This document shows, piece after piece, positions 39,457-51,400 of a stretch of DNA of 64,000 nt (its first letter is position 1; each line of letters begins with the position of its first letter). The position numbers were made by a program, and so were the translations under genes. This DNA is from Vanessa cardui. Lineage: Eukaryota; Arthropoda; Insecta; Lepidoptera; Nymphalidae. Under the pieces are notes generated by a model. It was not told the DNA's origin. It searched no databases and worked only from the letters and a program-made list of their open reading frames with translations. The DNA is taken from contig NC_061135.1 in assembly GCF_905220365.1 (NCBI RefSeq), forward strand, positions 9,701,501 through 9,765,500, given 5' to 3'.

Positions 39457-42400
39457 CTAAGCAGTATGTTTCCTTTTAGCCGACGGTTTCTCGAAGACTT
39501 GCTTCATGCCTCCACGGAAGTTGGCAAGTCGCGCTGCGGATCCTTCATTGCTCCAAGCTGAATCGAACTCAGTAGTGTCTTGATCTACCAAATGCGTGTA
39601 CTTGGTTCGACCTGATCTACCGAACTTCTTCACTTGCATAACCTAAATTAAAATATATATTAGTTATATCATGTCTAATTTAACTACAACGACATGTATA
39701 TATTTTTTTTATTGAAGAAGTATTTGAAGTCGATTTTTTAAGCCATTTAAACTGTCAAGCTCTTGGTGAACTGCAGGAATTCTTTTTGTTAGTTCGTGAT
39801 TATCATTTTCAAAGAACAATGCCAAGGATTTGAAGACATATGGACATACAGATCACAACTGGGGCCATAACGCTGATTCAACAGGGCCATTCGCAGCGTT
39901 CTGTAGCTCTGCAGCTGGGTTTTTCACAGCGAGCAATCCAGAATGCTTGGATTAGGATTCAAGTGACTGGGAGAGTTACCAGAAGACCAGGATCAGGCAA
40001 GAGTCGAGCAACCACAGCACAGGAAGACCGCTACATACGGTTAACTGCGCGCAAAGAGCGAGTCGTCACCGCCCGCTCCTCACAAAACCGCTTGCGCCAA
40101 GCGACGGGCACCCGCGTGAGTGACCAAACGATTAGGAATCGGTTGCATGAAGACCAACAGTTCTCTAGACGACGAGTAGTGCGAATTCCACTGACATCCG
40201 CGCATCGTGCAAGGCGATTAACGTTCGAGAGACAGCACTAGGCCTGGAACATCTATGACTGGAGCTAGGTATTGTTCACAAATGAATCCAAAGTGAATTT
40301 CTTTTGTGATGGTCGTAGCATTAGAGTTTGGAGAAGAGAAGGAGAGCAATTTTCCGATGCTTGCATCCACGAAAGTGACAGATTCGGGGGTCCTAAAGTA
40401 ATGGTGTGGGGCGGAATCTCACTATCAGGTGGAACCGAGCTCGTAATTCTGAACGAAGGCACGGTGACGGCTCAACGGTACATTGAGCAGGTCATAAGAC
40501 CCCACGTGGTGACATTTACACAAAGAATTGGTGCAGGATACCAATTAATGCATGAAAATCCCCACTCTCATACAGCTAGAGCTACTGTCGAGCAGTAGAA
40601 GAAGCTGGTGTACGGGTGCTGCCGTGGCCCGCCAGTAGCCCGGACCTTAACCCTATTGCGCACATGTGGGATGTGTTAAAAAGAAGCGTTCGTGACACAA
40701 ATCCAGCGGTAACTAACTAACGACAGCTCATCAACGTGCTAAAGACAAGCTGGGACCAAATCCCACAGGAGACAATACGACACCTGGTGGAGAGTATACC
40801 TTCGAGGCTTGAATAATGTCTTCGAAAAAGGGGAGGACAAACACGTTACTGAAAAAATTAACATTTCAACAAATCTTCAGTTTTTTTTTTAAATTGGACA
40901 CTTTTTTCACATTGTGTATTTTAGGTTAAAAAGTCGATTTTTCTAAAAAAAAAGATAGTGATGCTAATTTTAGAGGAAAAAAACAATATCTGCTGCTCTT
41001 TACATTAAAAATTGATTAAATAATTTAATCTAATCATTTGCATATCCCTAAACCCCATATTTTTTTTAACCCACTACAAAAACATGGTGGCCCTTATTTT
41101 GTTTTGACTAGTATATTAACTATTCCTTACATCGTCAATGTGCCACCAACTTTGGGAACTAAGATGTCATGTCCCTTGTGCCTGTAGTTACACTGGCTCA
41201 CTCACCCTTCAGACCGGAACACAACAATACTGAGTACTGTTATTTGGCAATAGAATAACTGATGAGTGGGTGGTACCTACCCAGGCGGGCTTGCACAAAG
41301 CCCTACCACCAATATAGATTAGATTTGATTGATTTACTTAGTGTTAGACTATATGCAAGCATGGTAGATACCATACCACTCATCAGGTATTGTAACACCA
41401 AATAGCAATACTTAGTATTGTTGTGTTCGGTTTGAAGGGTGAGTGAGCCAGTATAACTATAGGCACACGAGACATAACATCTTAGCTCCTTATATGGAAG
41501 GCGCATTAGTGATATATAAGGAATAGTCAATATTTCTTACAATGACCACTTATCATCAGGTGGTTACCGATTTGCCGGTCCGCCAAATTACATTAAAAAA
41601 AAACTACATCACATGAATAACCATGTACCCATTTGGCACACAACTACAGTTCCTGAAACTGGAACATTCTAAATTTTGTTATAATCAACCAAATACTGAA
41701 CGCTCATTGGTCGCTTATGACGTCACCGGCTGCAATTGACCAATCACTGTAAAGTGTAATAACTTAATCTAACTATAAATGAAAAAAATAGATTAAAAGA
41801 AGAAATAAGTATAGAATGACACAAATTAGATGTAGCATCGGAAAATGCAATGAAATGAAAATAAAACACGACCAATAGAAATAGCTAGCTCCCTATCGCG
41901 CTATTCGTCGCTATAGATTCTCACGTCAGAGAAAGCAAGTGCATGTAAATCGACGTGTCAAATTGACGAATATATTAGGTCATATGACATAACAAGTTAT
42001 TACGATATATAATAGAATAATAAAGATCATATTCACATGAGAAATAAATATTGATAATTTGGGATAGCGTATTCAATTCGGATGTGATAGGTTTTACGAA
42101 TTTTGCCGGTGCGACATCTAAGTTGTGTCGTACTATACCAGAGTCGTCCTTATCGCTAAGGCAGCTATCGACGTAACTATTACTTAACGATTTATAAAAA
42201 AATGCAAACCTTTGGTAAAACTGTCTTATCGAAGTGATCGTCCAGTGTCGGTCCAGAGAAATCTTGCTTGAACACATCTTCTTCTTTATCCAAGTAGAAA
42301 GCACCTCTGTTAACAAATAAATTATTAAAATTATTATATATTCATTAAATATAGCACACAAAACAGATATTTAATATGTCGTTTAGTCAAGAGCTATGTG

Positions 42401-45400
42401 ACCTATGTGTACCAATAGAAGTTAAATTGGGAAGAAATATCCTGGCTGACAAACGTTAGACTTATAAAATTACACATATATTTTCCAGGGATCATACAGA
42501 CACAATTTTTATGCATAAAAAAATTACAAGGTTAAGAAACTCAAAGTAAATTAATAATTCTTGAAAATAGAAATCAGAACATTTTACAAACGTCCTATAT
42601 GAATGGCTGAATTGTAAAGAGACGTATTATTCTTGTATACACCAAGGACAAAGACAAACTTAGAATTCCTTAACCAGTATATAGGATATAGTTTTTATTA
42701 ATATACATGATTATTATTGATAAACGAGAGCCAGATAGAAGTAATAGTTACATGAATAGTCTTATGTAAATATATAAGATAAAAATTACTTCAAAAAAGT
42801 TTTAAAGACTGCATTTGTGACTGATTACAGTACTCAAAGTACTCATAGAAATTTTATTTGAAAACACTCAAATCAATCAACAGTCCATATAGTCTTCTAA
42901 TGTACTCCGAACCATGTTTTGATAAAGATGTAAAAAACTTTATTTTCAAAAATCTCTTGACTATCTTATGATAAATCCCAACAATCTGATGCATGTAAAA
43001 GTAACAAGTACGCATAGAAATTTTATTTGAACATACTCAAATCAATCACAGATGACCAGAGTGTCTTCTAATGTATTCCGAACCATGTTTTGATAAAGAT
43101 GTAAAAAACTTTATTTCCAAAAATCTCTTGATAACCTTATAATAAACCCACAACAATCTATTTTATGTAACAGTAACATTATTATAGTTAAGGTCTAAAC
43201 ATTAGTTTGCAGTTCACGCCCTTTGCCTTTCTTTGGAATTCTACCTCTCAATCAGAACCAAGTATGCATATAATGTTATATGTAGTTTGACTCACCTGTG
43301 GTAATACTTTTGTAGAAACTTGTATTTGCCCTTAACGGACTTGTTAGTGACCAGCTTAGGATTGAGGCGTTGTTCGACGCGCCTTTCTTCTTCAGTCATG
43401 TTGCGCATGCGCTCTACCGCCAACAGCTCTTTCTCGATCCTATATATATAAAAAAGATAAGTTAATTATTTCCCTTTTTTTAATAATTTTAACACATACT
43501 TAGAAAAACAATAACTTTGACTTTGAAGTGACATACATCATTGTTTGAAATTTAAACAAATTTACTATAAAATTGCATGAGATATAAAAATTATTTTGGT
43601 AGTAGGTTTTGTTTGAATATGTCTAGGTAGGTATAACTCGAACATCAGATACTACCACCAAACAACGATATTTAATTGCTCAGTACATAGAAGTGTTCTG
43701 GTTTCCGGTAGGTGAACCAAGGTTGATAGAGTATGAATATCTAAGGGCGATGGTGACCGCTTACCAAAAAAAACATGTACACTTCCTACTGCCATTAAAT
43801 AATGCATACATACATAAATAGATAGAAATGTTATGTGACCGTTACAAAATAATTAATTAATTAAATGGTGCTGCGTTTCAAATTTCATATGTATTAATAA
43901 AAAAACTAATGCTTACGCTTCTCTCTCTTCCTTGTCCCGCTTGATACGTTTCATTTCACGCAACTTCCACGCTTCATATTCCAACTCGTCGTTTTCATCG
44001 TCCGTACAGATATCATTAATATTACCTTCCTTATTTTCTGACTATAACACAGAAACAAATACTTTTAATTTCATTAATTATGACCATGGTCTGTTTCCTA
44101 GACAACAAAGTTAAAACTACGAATTATTATTATTATTATTACAATAAATGAATACTGTGCAAAATAAGGACAATGTCGATATCATAGTTATAACTTATCA
44201 ATAGGCTATTTGACAATGCGAAAAATAAATTGTGAATTTTTTTAATTAGTGTATATTATGAGTTTATAAATGGTTATTTACTAACGAAAGTTGAAAATAA
44301 TACATTATATTTTTAAAAAATCCATCAATAAAAATGCATTTTTTCAAACGTTTGTCACATGTCACAAAACGCTCCTGATTGACCGGGCTGATGATGAAGT
44401 AATTTTCTTGTTAACCTTGCTTTTCTACTATATGTACCACAGATTAAAATACAAGAAAGTGTCGTCACCGACCCCATTGCAGTGCCATATTGTCCAATTA
44501 GCGTTTTTACGAGCTATTTAAATATGGAAATTTTTAATATGATATTTTTCGGCAAATATGTACTAGAAAAAAAAATCAACCTTTAATGGGTTCCTAACTT
44601 CTACTAAATAATATAAAATGGATTTTAAAAACCGGTCAAATAGCCTATTGTTGTGTATAAGAATATTGTAATACATTTAATCAAGATTAAAACAGATAAG
44701 AAATATTTAGCAGGCAATAAAAGATTATATGAACAAACCTGTGTATTTCTTTGTTCTGAGCGAATTGTCTCCTCGACTAACTTCAGTGCTTCTCTCCTCC
44801 TTTCCTCTTTTTCTTTTCTAGCGTCCGACTCTTCTTTTTTCTGTTGTTTCTGTTTGCGTTCCCTTTCGGCCACAGTCATCCTGTCTGAGGCTCTCACAAA
44901 TACTGGTTTTACTCTAGGACCTATAAACAACAGATTTTATTAAGAAATATGTTTATTAATTTATCTGTTGATAGTCTGCCTCCTTGGTGTGGAGTTCAAA
45001 GATTAAAATAATAAATTACCTGTATCCTCTTCACTGTCTGTGTACTCTGTGTCCGATGAACCACTCTCTTCTCGGTCACCATCCAACATTTCCTCATCAT
45101 CATCTCTTCCAAGAACCTCCTTTTCTGCTTCTCTGTTGATTTAATAAAAATGTCTATATTAATGATGACTTAGTTAAGATTAATTAAAGTATTAAAGTAC
45201 AGTATTAGAACATTATGTTGGAATGGAAAGGAGGAAGTAATGAGTTTCATCAGTGGCTGTTTCCCTATTAAATTGATTAACTTAGAACTTTTAATAAAAC
45301 AAAGACCGCTAACAATTAGATTTAGTATTGTTATTAATATAATTATTAAATAAAGCTATTTGCAAATAGCACATCTCGGCAAAGATCTCTTCTCTATTAA

Positions 45401-48400
45401 ATAATTTAGTTTATAGTTACTTTTGCAATATTTTTGCAAATCATCCACTAGTTTGGAAGACTTGCCGAAGAATTTCATGGAACTCATGCTGGTTTCCTCA
45501 CAATGTTTACCGATATCATCATTCAAAATATTATATAAACACAAAATCAGCATGTGAATTACAGTACTGAGTTTCTTTATTCATTAGTAAAAGACACAAC
45601 ATATTTGAGAATCAAAGCTAAACTATTTATTTTGTCAAATCAGTTCACAACTACCCACAATCATATAATATTAATTAATCATTCATTACAAACATAACAT
45701 ACCTTCCCCTCACACATTTAAGTTATTTATTACATGTAAAGATTTGCCCAATTACAACAATAAAATAATTTGGAAATTAATTAATTATCATTCTGTAGTA
45801 TTTGGTATGCCAATTATATCCGGCCACAATTCTGGTGGCGGTATTTCAATAGGTTCATCTGCTTGTAGTGAGTCAGAGTTTGATCTAGGTGATAAAGATA
45901 CAGGAGGCATGGTTCTATCTTGAGGCTCGTTATTTTGTCTAGTCGCCTCAACACTGCGAGCCAGAATTTGATCAACATGCCGACGTTGTAATACTCCGTC
46001 TTCTGTCCTCACCAGATACGAGCTGGGACCCTCTACCATCTCTACTACAGCCCTCTTCCATTTCTCACCTGGTCCATACATACGAATCAGTATCGGTTGG
46101 TCCACTGTGAAAGCTCTTCTTAGTGAGGTTTGGGCTGCATTATCCAACTGTAACTCAGTACGACTTGGTACAGCATCTGGGTGTAAATTAGACACTGCTG
46201 TTTTGTATTTACGCCCATTTAACATCTCAGCTGGACTTTTGTTAGTAGTAGTGCAAGGTACTGTACGCAAATAGTATAAAACTCTAGGGAGTTTTTCACT
46301 CCATGGTATCTCCAACTCAGACAATTTCTTCAATTTATTTTTGAAACTTTGTATACTCCTTTCAATTTGGCCATTGGTAGCTGGATGATATGGTGGAGAA
46401 TACAAATGTTGTATCCCATTTTTGCTTAGGAAATTATTAAACTCTTCAGAAACAAAAGTCCTACCATTATCAGAAACTAATACATCAGGAAGTCCCTGAG
46501 ATGCAAATATTTTCCTGAGAATTGTTGTTACACTGGTACTATTCATAGACGTAACAATCTCTGCTTCCAACCATTTACTGTAGCTGTCAATTAATAATAG
46601 AAAAGTTTTACCTTGGAATGGGCCTGCAAAATCTATATGCACTCTTTTCCATGGCTTTTCAGATACAACCCAAGTCTGCGGGTCCCTTGGTGGGTTGTTT
46701 CTTACCGCTTGACACTGATGACATCCAGAAACTAATCTCTCAATCTCCTTATCCATTCCATACCACCAAACATATCCTCTAGCATAAGCTTTAGTTTGCA
46801 CAATTCCTGCATGTGGAGCATGTAATAACTTTAACACATCCTCCTGGAGGGTTTTAGGGATAACAACTCTATTGCACCACAGTAAACAATCTTTACTATG
46901 TGATAGAGCTTCTTTGCGCTGCCAAAATGGTTGTAAGGTAGGATCGGAGTTTGAACGTGGCCATCCATGTAGCATGTTAAACATAACCTTCCGTAAAACC
47001 GGATCTTTTTTCGTCTCCGATGCTACCTTATTAGCATCTAAGTTCCAGCCATCTGGAGTCTCATCCAGTAATAAAACATCCTTGAGAGGAGCTTCCTCCA
47101 CAGAAGCCGTAGGAACAGTCCATCTACTAAGAGCATCAGCATTGCCAATCAACTTTCCTGCTCTGTACTTAATAATATACTGATAACAGCTTAATTTTAA
47201 TGACCAACGCAACATTCTAGGTGATATCTGTTCTGGTATTGGTTTATCTGGATTAAACAAACCAACCAAAGGCTTATGGTCTGTTATAATAGAAAATTTA
47301 CGACTTACTAAATATTAAATATACTAAATATTAAATATTCATGAAACTTTGACAATCCACATATTATTGCTAAAGCCTGCTTGTCAATTTGTCCATAACG
47401 TCTTTCATGTTTCTGCAGAGTTCTCGATGCCATCATAATTGGCCTTTCAGAACCATCATCCATTACATGTGCAATGATTGCTCCTAAACCATAATCAGAT
47501 GAATCACAAATAAGGAGCAATTCTCTATCCAGCTCATATCCTACCAAAGTCAATTCCGAAGATAGAAGATTCTTAGCCGTATCAAAAGCTATTTGTTCAG
47601 GTTCACCCCAATTCCAAGGTCTCTTAGAATCTAGCAAGCGGTACAGTGGTTCCAAAAGTGTAGCCTTATCGGGTAAAAACTTTTCATAAAAGTTATACAG
47701 GCCTAAAAATGCTCGTAAAGTTTCTTTATTTGTTGGTGCTGGTTTCTCACGAATCTCCTTAACCTTAGCTGGTGCCGGGTGTAAGCCATTAGCATCAATC
47801 ATATGACCAAGGAAAGTGATACTTTCAGCTGCAAATATACATTTTGATACATTTAATCGAAAACCCATATCATGCAATTTATCTAAAACTTCATACAATC
47901 GCTGTTCATGCTCTTCTTCATTCCGGCCCATAATTGCTATATCATCTAATAAACAAGCAACTCCCTCCTTGTCAGCAAAGGCTGTAGACATCACCCGTTG
48001 GAATATAGCCGGTGCTGCATTTACACCAAATGCTAGGCGATTCATTTTCATTAATCCAATAGGTGTGTTCAGAGTTAAAAGCATTGCTGTCTTATCATCC
48101 ACTTTTAATTGTGTATAAGCTTAATAAGAGGGCTATTCGCGCAATCTATAACCTAGGAGCCAAGGAATCATTAAGGCATAGATTTAAAGAAATTAAGATA
48201 TTGACTGTTGCTTCTCAATACATATTTTGTAATGTTTTGTATGTACGGAAAAATATTAAAGTTTTTATGAGAAAATGTGATTCTCATAACATTGGTTCAA
48301 GGAACAAACACAATCTTGTTACTCCTGTTACTCGACTGCATAGAGTCAGTAACTCTTTTGTGGGGCAATGTATACGCTTCTACAACAGGATCCCAGAAAG

Positions 48401-51400
48401 CGTTCAAAATGCTTCTGTTGCCAAATTTAAAAAAAATGTTAAGGAACGCTTGTGTGCAAAAGGTTACTATACAATTAGCGAGTTTATGTTTGATAGCACA
48501 CCTTGGGAATGAAACGATCGCCTCCTGGCTATTTCTAATCATATACTACTATGTACCTTATAAATTTGACAAAAAAAAAATAACAGAAAAAAAAAGACCC
48601 GCTGAGTTTCTTTCGCCGGTTCTTCTCAGGTCAGGGTGTTCCTTTTTCCGAACCGGTGGTAGTGTTTATTTGACAATCAATAAGTAAGTGTAATGCTTTT
48701 ATATTGAATAAAGGAATTTGAGTTTGAGTTTGAGTTTGCTTGTTTAAGGTCTAGTTTACTGAATACACGACCACCACTCAGCTTTACAAAAGCCTCCACC
48801 GCTTTAGGAAGTGGAAAAGAATCTACATCAATTGCCGCATTAACTGTAGCTCGGTAATCACCACAAATCCGTAGTGACCCATCATCCTTTTTCACAATGC
48901 GTAATGGAGTAGCCCAATTGGAGTAATTTACAGGAGTTAGAATTCCTTGATCCACCATTTTATTTAATTCTTCATTAACTTGCTGTTTTAAAGGAAACGG
49001 AATCGCTCGGGCTTTTAAAAATTTTGGTGTAGCATCAGCACGTACATGTAAAGACACCAGTGGTCCCTTATATTCTCCTAATTCACTAGCAAATAATCCA
49101 GGAAACTGATTCACTAAATTTGTTATCTTATCTTCAGACCAACAAAGTCCAACAATTTCAATATTTAATCCATGAAACCAATTCCGACCTAAGAGACTAG
49201 GTCCTTTGCCCGAAACCACAATCAAGTCACATCGAGCTTCCTTAGCACCCAACTTCACATGTACATTTACTTCACCGAGTACTTTTAATGGTTCACGAGT
49301 CCATGTTACAAGTTTTATATTAGTAGCATTAAGTGAAGGAGGAATTGACCACAATTTATTGTATGTATCTTCAGAAATAATAGTTCTTGATGCTCCAGAG
49401 TCAATTTCCATAGTCACTTTAACACCTTCAATCATAACATCTGCTGTTATCGGCTGACGATAATTTTCGGAGCAGACATATATACCCATCATAGATCTAT
49501 CACTGAATGTTGCCTCCTCCCCACTGTTTTCAATATTAGAGATATCCTGCGTCTTTCCAGATCGTTTATTGCATACAGCTGCAATATGCCCAAATCTCTT
49601 ACAATAAAAACATCTTGCTTTTATAATTGGACATTTCTCTCCTGGCTTATGTGCACGCGAACAGTGTCGGCAATCATTGGATCTGATTTTACTAATATCC
49701 ATGGGTTCTGTAACATGGATCGGAGTCTGCTTTGTCTCATTAGCATCGGGGTACAAATCAAGTAACGCCGCTTGGTGATTAAGACACGTCTGTACAGCTG
49801 TCTCATATGTTAAATCTTTAATCTTCAATAATTCACGCCTTAAGCGGTCATCACGCACACCCAACACGAACCGGTCTCTTAACTGACGTTTTAAATCCAC
49901 AAAATTACATTTAGCGCCTAGTAAACTTATCGCCGAAACAAAATCTTGCACGCTTTCACTTTGTAATTGTTGACGTTTATGAAATTTTCCCGCTTGTAAA
50001 ATTTCGTTAACTTCCGGCTCATAAAACTGATCCAAAACACGAAGAATGTCGCTAAAGTTCACATTCGTTGGTCGATTTGGAACCAATAGTGATGCAATTA
50101 ATGAATAAGTCTCCTTCCTGCATTCTGCATTGGGATAAAAACAAAGAACGCGCTTTGTCAAGGTTGGTTTCTTCATAACCCGCGGCATCCAGAGCACACA
50201 ATAATTGTTCTTTATAATCACACCACTTGTCCGTTTTATGGTTAAATCGTCCGGGAAACACTATATTAGCAATATTCGATGCCATTTTCCACAAAAATTT
50301 ATTAATTTTCCACAGTCGCCATTAAACGATACAACATATTTGAGAATCAAAGCTAAACTATTTATTTTGTCAAATCAGTTCACAACTACCCACAATCATA
50401 TAATATTAATTAATCATTCATTACAAACATAACAATTAGCAATAGTGTAATGAAATTACCTTGCAGCTAGTTTTGCTTTTACAGCTTGGCGACGTCGTTC
50501 AATTTCTTCTTCATCTAATTCATCCTCACTTTCCGAACTATGCCTTACTTCTTCTTCACTAGACTCTGACTCCGGCTCTGGCTCCGCATCGATGATTTCA
50601 GGTTTATGTTCAGCACGACGTGGGGGCGAGTGTGCTGCGACTCGTAAACGACGTAATCGAGGATCATCTTTCTGTAAAAAGAAATTTTAAAAATGTCAAT
50701 AACCAACATACAAATAAATATTTAATTGTGATTGAATCTATTATTTAATTTAACAATGTTCCCTTCTGTCAGTAAATATTATATTTTATGATTAAGATAG
50801 TGCAAATAAAAAAATTAGTGAATTAACTTTTTTACATAGACTCTAGTTATGTAGTAATAATATATCAATTCAATGCCAATGCATCTACCTGCAATTCCAT
50901 TTCAATTTTGCAAGGAACTAACTACAAAGAGCTTATTTTAATACAAAAGTGTACCCACGCAGGTGCAATCTCTAATTTTCTGGGACACAAAACCAATTCG
51001 AAAAAATTTAGGAGCTGGACCAACTGCTTTAGAAGATCTCAGAGGTATAATACAGTACACATTTCCAACTTCCAATAACTTTATATTAGCCCAACCTAGG
51101 GATTTCAAAACAGTTCCTCAGGAACTCTATATAGCTCTTAGACCAATAAAATACTCAAATTAGGTATAAGCAATCTAAGGTCTAAGTTTCTTTGATCTGT
51201 TATGAGTAATACAAATATAGACTGCTATTGGGCAATTATACAGCAGATATATGCCTGCACAAAACTTTACCACCAGAAAATATGTCTTTTATTAGCGATA
51301 ACAATTACACAATATAGTATAAGACCCATAAAATGTGGCTAAATGGGTCAATGTGGCAAAGTTGTAGTAGGTAGAGCATGTTTTTTTCTTTATATTATCA

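Larger units (their letters stand above)
45588..50434 (-). mobile_element. Ty3/gypsy LTR retrotransposon, mag-like, full length but disabled, in MFAP1 intron 3
   Basis: The element runs on the minus strand, in the same direction as MFAP1. It is bounded by two 112-bp LTRs (45588-45699 and 50323-50434) that differ at only two positions, and by a 5-bp target duplication ATTAG (45583-45587 and 50435-50439). One base inside the 5' LTR is a primer-binding site beginning TGGCGACTGTGG. A purine-rich tract GAGGGGAAGG sits just before the 3' LTR. Internal order is gag zinc knuckle, protease, reverse transcriptase, RNase H, integrase, as in Ty3/gypsy. Very short LTRs suggest the mag lineage described from silkworm. 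Three lesions disable it: a gag frameshift, a 615-bp LINE inside RT, and a 23-bp duplication in RNase H. Without the LINE it is about 4.23 kb. The near-identical LTRs imply a fairly recent insertion. Confidence 0.95.
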
